Shown here: positions 18,528 through 28,304 of the stretch, piece by piece
How the letters are laid out: each line of letters begins with the position of its first letter
Position numbering within the stretch: the first letter of the stretch is position 1
From: Flavobacterium sp. 140616W15
Lineage (GTDB): Bacteria > Bacteroidota > Bacteroidia > Flavobacteriales > Flavobacteriaceae
Direction of reading: 5' to 3'
DNA: 64,000 nt
Assembly: GCF_003668995.1 (NCBI RefSeq)
Contig: NZ_CP033068.1
Location: 186,001-250,000 of the forward strand
Made by a program: the position numbers and the translations under genes
The notes under the pieces: generated by a model
What the model was told of the DNA's origin: nothing
The model's database searches: none
What the model saw: the letters and a program-made list of their open reading frames with translations, nothing else

Positions 18528-18843
18528 ATAAAGTTTTCAGTTACAGTCTCAGTATTCAGTTCACACTGAAAACTGGGACTTAAGCTGTTTACCAAAATAA
18601 AAGTTTTTAGGATTTATACCCGTAACCCGTTCCGATTTTTTATTTAAACCTGAAAAGTTTTATAATTAGCACTTCAAAATAGAGGTTTGAAGTTTAGAGA
18701 AGTAACCCGAGGTAGTTTTTAAGTCGAAAGTTTGAAAGTCCAAAGTATAAAGTTATTCGTGACTTTAAAAACTTTAAGACATTTGACTTTAGATTAAAAC
18801 AAGAATCAATTTTTTAATTGCAAATAAATCAATAGTAAAAACT
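18528..18843 (+). repeat. rpoB-rpoC intergenic region with imperfect inverted repeats
   Basis: No gene is seen. Two repeat-rich parts stand out. At 18535-18582 TTTTCAGTTACAGTCTCAGT faces ACACTGAAAACTGGGACT as an imperfect inverted repeat. At 18720-18792 a series of AAAGT-type units (AAGTCG, AAAGTTTG, AAAGTCC, AAAGTATA) is answered by GACTTTA, ACTTTAAG, GACTTTAG in the second half, forming a long imperfect hairpin. Confidence 0.55.
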
Positions 18844-21800
18844 ATGATGAATAATAGAAACAATAATAAAGATAAAAATCCAGTTAAAAGATTTAATAAA
18901 ATCTCTATCGGATTGGCTTCACCAGAATCTATCTTGAAAGAATCAAGAGGAGAGGTGTTGAAACCAGAAACAATTAACTACAGAACTCACAAACCAGAAC
19001 GTGACGGACTTTTCTGCGAAAGAATCTTCGGACCTGTTAAGGATTTTGAATGTGCTTGTGGTAAATATAAAAGAATTCGTTACAAAGGTATTATATGTGA
19101 CCGTTGTGGTGTTGAAGTTACTGAAAAGAAAGTACGTCGTGATAGAGTAGGACATATCAACCTTGTTGTGCCTATTGCTCATATCTGGTATTTCCGTTCT
19201 CTTCCTAATAAAATTGGTTATATCCTTGGGCTTCCTTCTAAGAAATTAGATATGATTATTTACTACGAAAGATACGTAGTAATTCAAGCAGGTATTGCTA
19301 AAAATGCAGATGGAGAATCTTTACAAAGATTAGACTTTTTAACTGAAGAAGAATATTTAAATATTTTAGATTCTCTTCCTCAAGACAATCAATATTTAGA
19401 TGATTTTGATCCTAATAAATTTGTTGCCAAAATGGGAGCAGAGTGTATTATGGATTTATTGGCACGTATTGACTTAGACGAGTTATCTTACCAACTAAGA
19501 CATAGCGCTAACAACGAAACATCTAAACAACGTAAAACAGAAGCATTAAAAAGATTACAAGTAGTTGAGTCTTTCCGAGAGTCTAACTTAAACCGCGAAA
19601 ACCGTCCAGAATGGATGATCATGAAAGTGGTTCCTGTTATTCCACCAGAATTACGTCCGCTTGTGCCACTTGATGGAGGTCGTTTTGCAACTTCAGATTT
19701 AAATGATTTATACCGTCGTGTAATTATACGTAACAACCGTTTGAAAAGATTAATGGAGATTAAAGCTCCAGAAGTTATCTTAAGAAACGAGAAACGTATG
19801 TTGCAAGAATCAGTAGATTCATTATTTGATAATACGCGTAAAGCTTCTGCTGTTAAAACAGAATCAAACAGACCATTAAAATCATTATCAGATTCATTAA
19901 AAGGTAAACAAGGACGTTTCCGTCAAAACCTTTTAGGAAAACGTGTGGATTATTCTGCTCGTTCGGTAATTGTTGTTGGACCGGAATTAAAATTATTCGA
20001 ATGTGGTATCCCTAAAGATATGGCATCTGAATTATACAAGCCTTTTGTTATCCGTAAATTGATAGAAAGAGGTATTGTTAAAACGGTAAAATCTGCTAAG
20101 AAAATTATAGATAAGAAAGAGCCAGTAGTTTGGGATATCCTTGAAAATGTAATTAAAGGTCACCCAATATTACTGAATCGTGCTCCTACTTTGCACAGAT
20201 TAGGTATCCAAGCATTCCAACCAAAATTAATTGAAGGAAAAGCAATCCAATTGCACCCTCTAGTTTGTACGGCATTTAATGCCGATTTTGATGGGGATCA
20301 AATGGCGGTACACTTACCATTAGGACCAGAGGCTATTTTAGAAGCACAATTGTTAATGTTGGCTTCTCACAATATCTTGAACCCTGCTAACGGTGCGCCG
20401 ATTACTGTACCTTCTCAGGATATGGTCTTGGGTCTATATTATATGACCAAAGAACGTCTTACTACTCCAGAGCTTACAATTTTAGGTGAAGGCCTAACTT
20501 TTTACTCTGCAGAAGAAGTAAATATCGCATTAAACGAAGGAAGATTAGAATTGAATGCTTCAGTGAAAATTAGAGCAAAAGATTTTAATGAAGCTGGAGA
20601 ATTAGTGTACCAAATCATTAAAACTACCGCTGGTCGTGTATTGTTTAATGAAGTAGTACCTGAGGCTGCTGGATATATTAATGATGTATTGACTAAGAAA
20701 AACCTTAGAGATATTATTGGACACGTTTTAAGCGCAACCAATGTACCTACTACTGCTGCCTTCTTGGACAATATGAAAGATATGGGGTATAAATTTGCCT
20801 TTAGAGGAGGTTTATCATTCTCTCTTGGTGATATTAGAATTCCAGAACAAAAACTAAGTTGATTGCAGATGCTAGAGAGCAAGTTGAAGGTATCTCAACA
20901 AACTATAACATGGGTCTTATTACCAATAACGAACGTTACAACCAAGTTATTGATGTTTGGACTTCTGCAAATGCTCAACTTACAGAGTTAGCAATGAAAA
21001 ATATTAGAGAAGATCAACAAGGATTCAACTCTGTATATATGATGCTTGACTCTGGAGCAAGGGGATCTAAAGAACAGATTCGTCAGTTAACTGGTATGCG
21101 TGGTTTGATGGCTAAGCCTAAAAAATCTACTGCTGGTGGTGGTGAAATTATTGAAAACCCGATTCTTTCTAACTTTAAGGAAGGACTTTCGATCCTTGAG
21201 TACTTTATTTCTACTCACGGTGCTCGTAAAGGTCTTGCGGATACGGCTCTTAAAACTGCCGATGCTGGTTACTTAACAAGAAGATTACATGACGTTTCTC
21301 AAGATGTTATTGTTAACATTGAGGATTGTGGTACTCTTAGAGGTGTTGAAGTTTCTGCATTGAAAAAGAATGAAGAGATTGTTGAATCGTTAGGAGAAAG
21401 AATATTAGGACGTGTTGCATTGCAAGATGTAATTAATCCTTTAACAAGTGACTATTTAGTAAGATCTGGTGAGCAAATCACAGAAGCTATAATGAAAGCA
21501 ATTGAGGCTTCTCCAGTTGAGAAAGTTGAAGTTCGTTCTCCATTAACTTGTGAAGCTGTTAAAGGAATCTGTGCTAAATGTTACGGTAGAAACTTAGCTA
21601 CTGGTAAAATGACTCAAAGAGGTGAGGCAGTTGGAGTAATTGCTGCACAATCTATTGGAGAGCCAGGAACACAGTTAACATTACGTACTTTCCACGTTGG
21701 AGGGGTTGCGGGTGGTATCTCTGAAGAATCTAGCATCATTACAAGATTTAATGGTAAACTAGAAATCGAAGATTTAAAAACTGTTAAAGGTGAGGATAAC

Positions 21801-23153
21801 GAAGGAAATGCAGTTGATATTGTAGTATCTCGTTCTACTGAATTGAAATTAATTGACGAAAGAACAGGTATCTTATTAAGTACAAACAACATTCCTTACG
21901 GATCTAGTATCTTTGTAAAAGATGGACAATCGGTTGTTAAAGGAGATGTTATTTGTAAATGGGATCCATATAATGGAGTTATTGTTTCTGAATTTACTGG
22001 TAAAATTGCTTACGAAGATTTAGAGCAAGGTCAATCATTCATGGTTGAAATTGATGAGCAAACAGGATTCCAAGAAAAAGTAATTTCTGAATCAAGAGCT
22101 AAAAAATTAATTCCAACTTTATTAGTTTACGGTAAAGAAGGTGAATTAATTCGTTCTTATAACTTACCAGTTGGAGCCCACTTAATGGTTGAAAACGGTG
22201 AGAAAATTAAAGCAGGTAAAGTATTGGTGAAAATCCCACGTCGTTCTTCTAAATCAGGAGATATTACAGGAGGTTTACCAAGAATTACAGAGTTGTTAGA
22301 AGCTCGTAATCCTTCGAACCCAGCTGTAGTTTCTGAGATTGATGGAGTTGTTTCTTTTGGAAAAATCAAAAGAGGTAACCGTGAGATCGTTATCGAATCT
22401 AAATTTGGTGATGTTAGAAAATACTTGGTTAAATTGTCAAGTCAAATTCTAGTTCAAGAGAATGATTTCGTTAGAGCAGGTGTACCATTGTCAGACGGTG
22501 CTATTACTCCAGACGATATTTTAAGAATTCAAGGGCCAGCAGCTGTTCAACAGTACTTGGTAAATGAAATTCAAGAGGTATACCGTTTGCAAGGGGTAAA
22601 AATCAATGACAAACACTTCGAGGTTGTTATTCGTCAGATGATGCGTAAAGTAAGAGTACAAGATCCAGGTGATACTTTATTCTTAGAAGATCAATTAATT
22701 CATACTAAAGATTTCATCGTTCAAAACGATAAATTATACGGAATGAAAGTTGTTGAAGATGCTGGAGATTCTAGTGTATTAAAAGCGGGTCAGATTATTT
22801 CTCCTCGTGAATTACGTGATGAAAATTCATTATTGAAACGTACAGATAAAAATCTAGTAGTAGCTAGAGATGTAATTACTGCAACAGCAACGCCAGTTCT
22901 ACAAGGTATTACAAGAGCTTCGCTACAAACTAAATCATTCATTTCTGCTGCTTCTTTCCAAGAAACAACAAAAGTACTTAACGAAGCTGCAGTAGCAGGT
23001 AAAGTAGATTACTTAGAAGGATTGAAAGAAAATGTAATTGTTGGACACAGAATTCCTGCAGGAACTGGTATGAGAGAATACGATAATACAATTGTAGGAT
23101 CTAAAGATGATTACAACGAAATGATGGCTAATAAAGAAGAATATATTTATTAA
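18844..23153 (+). CDS. rpoC: DNA-directed RNA polymerase subunit beta', frameshifted in this sequence
   Basis: Two abutting frames together encode 1436 aa, the normal size in Flavobacterium. The first covers codons 1-670 and the second resumes at 20853. The N-terminal zinc site (CACGKY...CDRCG, about 63-82), the catalytic NADFDGD (479-485; D481, D483, D485) and the second cysteine group ([13 protein letters not shown], in the second part) are all present. The break lies at an A5 run (20849-20853) where an A6 would restore [14 protein letters not shown] -1 slip on AAA would give the same protein, but there is no canonical X-XXY-YYZ slippery heptamer in frame. Since rpoC is essential, a one-base sequence error is the simplest reading. 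DUF3467 follows by 11 bp. Confidence 0.95.
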
Positions 23154-23164
23154 TTTAGGAAACT

Positions 23165-23476
23165 ATGAGTAATTCGAACCAACAACAAGAGCAAATTAAT
23201 ATAGAATTAGATGAGAAAATCGCTGAAGGAATTTATTCCAACTTAGCAATTATTAATCATTCTTCTTCAGAATTTGTTTTAGATTTTGTAAGTATTATGC
23301 CAGGTATTCCTAAAGCCAAGGTAAAGTCAAGAATTGTCTTGACACCGCAACATGCTAAACGATTACTAAAAGCTATTGGAGAAAATATTCATCGATTTGA
23401 AGTCGCTCATGGCGAAATCAAGGAAACTGAACAAGCACCGATACCGCTTAACTTCGGTCCGGCAGGACAAGCATAA
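23165..23476 (+). CDS. DUF3467 family protein
   Basis: 103 aa. The middle part SSSEFVLDFVSIMPGIPKAKVKSRIVLTP is typical of DUF3467, a small protein family often encoded right after rpoC in Bacteroidota. The gene begins 11 bp after rpoC, so it is co-transcribed with RNA polymerase; a role linked to transcription is guesswork. No membrane segment or signal is seen. A strong terminator follows. Confidence 0.88.
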   Translation: MSNSNQQQEQINIELDEKIAEGIYSNLAIINHSSSEFVLDFVSIMPGIPKAKVKSRIVLTPQHAKRLLKAIGENIHRFEVAHGEIKETEQAPIPLNFGPAGQA

Positions 23477-23481
23477 ATTTT

Positions 23482-23508
23482 AAAAGCCCCAGGAATGGGG
23501 CTTTTTTT
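23482..23508 (+). terminator. Intrinsic terminator ending the rpoBC-DUF3467 unit
   Basis: AAAAGCCCC pairs with GGGGCTTTT, followed by a T-tract, directly after the DUF3467 stop. Confidence 0.92.
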
Positions 23509-23788
23509 ATACCCTAGAATTTGATACTTCTATTTTGAAGAATGAGGTTGTTTATGAATAAGATACATTTTATCCGATTTTAGGTGCACTTTATCGACTT
23601 AATTTTATTCTTAGAATGTCTTTTTATAATTTGCAACTTCCTAGAAATTGAATACTCACTCGAGGTTGTTTTTTTGTTAATTCACATATTCAAAAAAAGC
23701 GCTACTTAATAAAGTAGCGCTTTTTTTATATGATAAATCCAGAAAAAAATCTGTTTAATTTTCATATTGTTTTATATGTTAAAAAAAG
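23509..23788. other. Gene-free region with two further hairpins (possible small RNA)
   Basis: No coding gene is supported. CAACTTC (from 23633) can pair with GAGGTTG (before 23669), followed by seven T, and a second, perfect terminator lies at 23692-23727. TATAATTTG at 23625-23633 resembles a -7 box with one extra base. Either these are back-up terminators for rpoBC or they end a short non-coding RNA; the sequence alone does not decide. Confidence 0.35.
23692..23728. terminator. Perfect hairpin terminator without an adjacent gene
   Basis: AAAAAAAGCGCTACTT and AAGTAGCGCTTTTTTT form a perfect stem with a four-base loop, with tracts on both sides. The nearest upstream gene ended 215 bp earlier and already has a terminator. 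Confidence 0.8.
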
Positions 23789-23796
23789 TATATTTG
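23767..23796 (+). promoter_or_regulatory. Promoter of lnt
   Basis: TATATTTG at 23789-23796 is an exact -7 box, with TTG at 23767-23769 as a -33 element 19 bp upstream; the lnt ATG is 51 bp downstream of the box. Confidence 0.65.
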
Positions 23797-23846
23797 CCGT
23801 CTTAAAATTGTTAAAAAAACCACTTTGATTTATTAAATTAATATAA

Positions 23847-25422
23847 ATGGGAATAAAAATAAATACTTTATTAATAACGCTTGCTTCAGGATTACTATTA
23901 AACTTTGCGAATACTCATCTCTGGATTTTGCTTATCTGTATTGCATTGGTTCCTTTATTTGTAATTATCAATGTAAGTTCTATAAAAAATCAATTGCTAT
24001 TGGTTTTATTTTTGGTTTTGGAATAGGAATAGGGATGTTTTCATGGATGATTCAAGGGGTGAGTCATTATACAGGAAATAGCTCTCTTTATGGAGTTTGT
24101 GTTTGTATTATTAGTAGTATTTTTTTAGGTCTTTATTTTTCTATTCTTTTCTGGGTTATTAGGATGATATGGGTAACAAAAGTAGAATCAAATAGTACAT
24201 TGTTTCTTAATAGAATATGTGTAGCCGCAATTTGGGCAATTTCGGAGTTCGTATTAGCCTTTGTATTGCAGTCATTTCCATTGCATTATTTTAGAATTGG
24301 TTTTCCTTTTGTTACCAATCTTTATACTATTCAATTAACAAGTTTGGGAGGTTTGGTATTATTAAGCTTTTTGACGGTTTTGATAAATCTTTTTATAGCT
24401 GATTTTTTTATACAAAAAAAGAAAATTTATTTAGGTTGTAGCTTTTTAATTCTTGCTCTTATGTTTGTATCGGGGTATATTATTTTTAATACTTACACTC
24501 TTGATCCAGTTGGAAAATCTTTTAGAGTAGCTATTGTTTCAGACAATACGAATCCAGAGACTAAATGGAATAGCGAGAATGGAAACACATTAGCTAATAA
24601 TTACTTTCAGCTTTGTAAAGATGCGGCGGCACTTAGACCAGATTTTATCATTTGGCCAGAAACAACAATACCATGGACTTATAATGTCAATGACGAATTA
24701 TTGAAGGAGATAATAAAAATAAGCAGTAGCGGTAATCCTATTCATGTTATTGGAATCAATAATCAGGACAGTATTGGTAAAAAACTTTATAATTCAATTT
24801 TTTATATAGATAACCAAAACAAGGTTAATGGAATTTATAACAAACAAATTTTGCTTAAGGGAATTGAGGAACCATTAGGGAAATTTCTTGTTCCTTTTTT
24901 AACTCAAGAGGGTTTTGTTCTGTCAAAAGGAGAAAGTAATCAACCTATTCAAACTAGTTTTGGTAAAGCTGGTAATTTAATTTGTAATGAAGTAGTCGTT
25001 GAAAATAGTGGCGTGGAACAGGTTGAAAACGGTGCTAACTTTTTTTTTAACCTAAGTAATGATGGCTGGTTTAAAGATAATTATATATCCGATTTACATT
25101 TTTATTATGCTCGTCTTCAGGCTGTAGAAAATCGCAAAGATATTTGTGTTGCTAATAATTGTGGCGTTAATGCAATAATTAATAGTGATGGGGTAATTGT
25201 CTCAGAGAAAAAGAAACTGGTAATACATTGGTTTCTGGAGTCATTCAACCAAATAGCAATTTGTCAATATTTACAAAATATCCTTTATTTTTTCCTTTGT
25301 CTCTTATCCTTTTCATACTATTATATTTAATAATTATAAAAACTCGAATTATAAGAATAGACACAAATGAAAACTCTAAAAATGAACAAATTAATAAAAA
25401 AAAACAATTAAAATATGAATAA
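23847..25422 (+). CDS. lnt: Apolipoprotein N-acyltransferase, twice frameshifted in this sequence
   Basis: About 525 aa after repair. Hydrophobic N-terminal segments (about 1-190) lead into a nitrilase-type domain: WPETTIPW supplies the catalytic Glu, NKQILLKG the Lys and LICNEV the Cys; a final membrane helix (FFPLSLILFILLYLIII) follows. Lnt adds the third acyl chain to outer-membrane lipoproteins in the inner membrane. The frame breaks at an A6 run (23984-23989; A7 expected) and again at 25222-25223 (AA; AAA expected), each needing one added base. With repair the stop overlaps the next gene's ATG by 8 bp. A duplicate, decaying Lnt is possible, as many Bacteroidota have more than one, but two simple base losses suggest sequence error. 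Confidence 0.85.
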
Positions 25423-26446
25423 AACTATACTTTTTACATTATTGCTTGCTAACTTTTATTTAGCCAATGCATACACAAGAATGTCTGCTTACCGTTGGCG
25501 AAATGATAATGGAGATGAAACAACAGCGACTTGGAAAGCCCCATTAAACACACCTTTGACAATTTATAATCTTGATGCTATTAGACTTAGAGTTACTGTT
25601 GATGATAATAATGCTCCAACAGGAAATTCTGTAACTTATCAATCAAATATTCAATTTTCTACTGATGCTTTAAATTGGAAGAATCTTTCAGATTCTGGTT
25701 CGCCTTTTACTTATGTAGGGTCAGCTTATGTGGCCGATGGTAGCGTTACCACTAAACAGATTTCTGTAACTAATTCAAATAATTTTGAGGGTGGATTGTT
25801 TGTTAGTTCAAATACTAATCCTGCAAGGACTCTACCTTCAGGGAACAATATATTCACTGAATATGAGTTTAGTATTAAGCCAAATGCGTTTATTTCTATT
25901 ACGGATGTTTATTATTTTAGAGTATTGAGTGCAAATAAGTTTGAAGATGCTGTTCTTCGTTATTGTTCTACTCAAGTAGCTTTGGTGAATTCTCCGCAAA
26001 ATCTAAGCACTAACGCAAAAGTTCAAGATTTGACAGCTGTTGGTGATAACTTAAAATGGTATAATCAAGCTGAAGGTGGTACTGAATTGGATCCGGTAAC
26101 TACACTAGTAACTGGTAAATATTATGTTTCCCAAACGGTCTCTTGTGAAAGCGAACGTACAGAAGTACAGGTTAATGTTGGTTCTCTAGGCGTAGATGAT
26201 CATGATTTAGATTTTAATGGTGGTTTAAAAGTGTATCCTAACCCATCAAGTAATGACTTTTCTGTAGATAGCAAATCAAACGGTACAATGGTTTTATTTG
26301 ATTTGTCAGGAAAAACTATTCAGTCTCAAAAAATGAATTCTGGTACAACTACACTTGATTTAGGTAATGCACCAAAAGGGGTTTACTTATTAAAAGTAAC
26401 AAATGAGAATAATCAATCTAAAACAGTTAAATTGATTAGAAATTAA
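25415..26446 (+). CDS. T9SS type A sorting-domain secreted protein
   Basis: 343 aa. The signal peptide MNKTILFTLLLANFYLANA (1-19) exports it to the periplasm, and the last about 75 residues (VYPNPSSNDFSVD ... GVYLLKVTNENNQSKTVKLIRN) are a type A C-terminal domain read by the type IX secretion system, which places the protein on the cell surface or outside. The region between (about 20-230) has no motif that I recognise; an Ig-like fold is possible near LKWYNQAEGGTELDPVTTLVTGKYYVSQT, a segment often found in Bacteroidota surface proteins. It overlaps the end of lnt by 8 bp, so it is co-transcribed with it, and is followed by a terminator. Confidence 0.85.
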   Translation: MNKTILFTLLLANFYLANAYTRMSAYRWRNDNGDETTATWKAPLNTPLTIYNLDAIRLRVTVDDNNAPTGNSVTYQSNIQFSTDALNWKNLSDSGSPFTYVGSAYVADGSVTTKQISVTNSNNFEGGLFVSSNTNPARTLPSGNNIFTEYEFSIKPNAFISITDVYYFRVLSANKFEDAVLRYCSTQVALVNSPQNLSTNAKVQDLTAVGDNLKWYNQAEGGTELDPVTTLVTGKYYVSQTVSCESERTEVQVNVGSLGVDDHDLDFNGGLKVYPNPSSNDFSVDSKSNGTMVLFDLSGKTIQSQKMNSGTTTLDLGNAPKGVYLLKVTNENNQSKTVKLIRN

Positions 26447-26491
26447 AATTCCTTATTTTTTTTAAATGTTTCAGGATAAGAGATTAAATGT

Positions 26492-26523
26492 AAAACGCCA
26501 ATTTTTAAGTTGGCGTTTTTTTT
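26492..26523. terminator. Terminator between the T9SS protein gene and prfC
   Basis: AAAACGCCAA pairs with TTGGCGTTTT, with a T-tract after it; it lies between two convergent genes and could serve both. Confidence 0.88.
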
Positions 26524-26538
26524 ATTTATGTAATAACA

Positions 26539-28128
26539 TTATTCAAATTCAGAAGTGAAAAATAATTTCACACTTGGGTATTTATTTTGAGTCATTTGTA
26601 TTGTAAAGTCTGAGTCAGCTAAAAATACCAATTGACCGTATTTGTCTTTTGCTAAGAATTTTTGTTTAATACGTTTAAATTCTTTGAATTCATCATTTTT
26701 AGCATCATCAGGTTTAACCCAGCAAGCTTTATGAACAGGGAAATTTTCATACGTACATTTTGCACCATATTCATGTTCCAAACGATATTGAATTACTTCA
26801 TACTGAAGTGCACCAACAGTTCCGATAACCTTACGGTTATTCATTTCTAGAGTAAACAATTGCGCAACACCTTCATCCATTAATTGATCGATTCCTTTGT
26901 CTAATTGCTTAGCTTTCATCGGATCGGCATTATTAATGTATCTAAAGTGCTCAGGAGAGAAGCTAGGAATTCCTTTAAAGCTCATTACTTCACCTTCAGT
27001 TAATGTATCTCCAATTTTAAAGTTTCCTGTATCATGCAGACCAACAATATCACCAGGATATGAAATGTCTACAATTTCTTTTTTCTCAGCAAAAAAAGCA
27101 TTCGGACTAGAGAATTTTAAATTCTTTTTCTGACGTACATGATAATACGGTTTATTTCTTTCGAAAGTACCAGAAACGATCTTTATAAATGCTAAACGAT
27201 CTCTATGTTTAGGATCCATATTGGCATGTATTTTAAATACAAAACCGGTCATTTTTTCTTCGGTAGGTTCAACCAAACGTGTTTCAGATTCTTTTGGTCT
27301 TGGAGAAGGAGCAATTGTAACAAAACAATCTAATAATTCGCGTACTCCAAAGTTATTTAAAGCAGAACCAAAGAATACAGGTTGTAATTTTCCATCTAAA
27401 TAATCCTGACGATCAAACTTAGGATAGACTTCATCAATTAATTCTAATTCTTCACGTAGCCTATCAGCAGGTTTTTGACCAATGATTTTTTCTAGTTCAG
27501 GGTTTTGTACATCAGAGAAAGCTATGGTTTCTTCAATGTTTTTACGGCTGTCTCCACTAAATAAATTGATGTTTTGTTCCCAAAGGTTGTAGATTCCTTG
27601 AAAATCATATCCCATACCAATAGGGAAACTTAATGGAGTTACAGTCAAACCTAATTTTTGTTCTACTTCATCCATCAAATCAAATGCATCTTTACCTTCA
27701 CGATCTAATTTGTTTATAAAAACAATAATCGGAATTTTACGCATTCTACATACAGCAACTAATTTCTCCGTTTGTTCCTCAACCCCTTTAGCAACGTCAA
27801 TTACTACAATTACACTATCTACAGCGGTTAAAGTCCTAAAAGTATCCTCCGCAAAATCCTTGTGTCCAGGTGTATCAAGGATGTTGATTTTTTTATCTTT
27901 ATAATTAAAGGCCAATACAGAGGTAGAAACCGAAATTCCTCTCTGACGCTCAATTTCCATGAAATCACTCGTAGCTCCTTTTTTTATTTTATTGTTTTTT
28001 ACTGCACCAGCCTCCTGAATAGCACCACCAAATAACAATAGTTTTTCAGTTAATGTTGTTTTACCAGCATCGGGATGCGAAATAATTCCAAATGTTCTCC
28101 TACGTTGTATTTCTTTTAAAAAGCTCAT
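26539..28128 (-). CDS. prfC: Peptide chain release factor 3
   Basis: 529 aa. A translational GTPase that recycles RF1/RF2 from the ribosome after stop-codon reading. GIISHPDAGKTTLTEK (about 14-29) is the P-loop, ILDTPGHKDFAEDTFRT (about 83-100) switch II and FINKLDREGKD the guanine-recognition loop; domain 2 and the RF3 C-terminal domain complete it. The upstream ATG at 28140 would put the start within 8 bp of the promoter's -7 box (28148-28155), so I prefer the one at 28128 that begins MSFLKEIQRRRTFG. It is a stand-alone gene, convergent with the T9SS protein gene. Confidence 0.94.
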   Translation of the reverse strand: MSFLKEIQRRRTFGIISHPDAGKTTLTEKLLLFGGAIQEAGAVKNNKIKKGATSDFMEIERQRGISVSTSVLAFNYKDKKINILDTPGHKDFAEDTFRTLTAVDSVIVVIDVAKGVEEQTEKLVAVCRMRKIPIIVFINKLDREGKDAFDLMDEVEQKLGLTVTPLSFPIGMGYDFQGIYNLWEQNINLFSGDSRKNIEETIAFSDVQNPELEKIIGQKPADRLREELELIDEVYPKFDRQDYLDGKLQPVFFGSALNNFGVRELLDCFVTIAPSPRPKESETRLVEPTEEKMTGFVFKIHANMDPKHRDRLAFIKIVSGTFERNKPYYHVRQKKNLKFSSPNAFFAEKKEIVDISYPGDIVGLHDTGNFKIGDTLTEGEVMSFKGIPSFSPEHFRYINNADPMKAKQLDKGIDQLMDEGVAQLFTLEMNNRKVIGTVGALQYEVIQYRLEHEYGAKCTYENFPVHKACWVKPDDAKNDEFKEFKRIKQKFLAKDKYGQLVFLADSDFTIQMTQNKYPSVKLFFTSEFE

Positions 28129-28147
28129 ATTTAATATCAATAGTTTG

Positions 28148-28155
28148 CAAAAGTA
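28148..28155 (-). promoter_or_regulatory. -7 box of the prfC promoter
   Basis: On the minus strand this reads TACTTTTG, an exact TAnnTTTG match, 19 bp before the chosen ATG. Confidence 0.6.
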
Positions 28156-28244
28156 CTATTAATTACGGCTTAAAAAAAATAGTAGCTTCTTAATTTAAGT
28201 CTGTTTCGTTTAGAAACTACGTTGTTATTATCTGGTTGTTTGAA

Positions 28245-28280
28245 TAAAAAAGAGGCTGATTTAAATAGTCAGCCTCAAAA
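28245..28280 (-). terminator. Terminator after the alpha-amylase gene
   Basis: On the minus strand GAGGCTGA and TCAGCCTC form an 8-bp stem followed by six T, 25 bp past the amylase stop codon. Confidence 0.85.
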
Positions 28281-28304
28281 TTAAATGTATTTATTAGGTA
28301 ATAA

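Noticed and set aside
20845..20862. Programmed -1 frameshift with a canonical slippery heptamer in rpoC
   Set aside because: In-frame codons are GAA CAA AAA CTA, which do not form X-XXY-YYZ. The same kind of loss is seen in seven other genes, so error is likelier.
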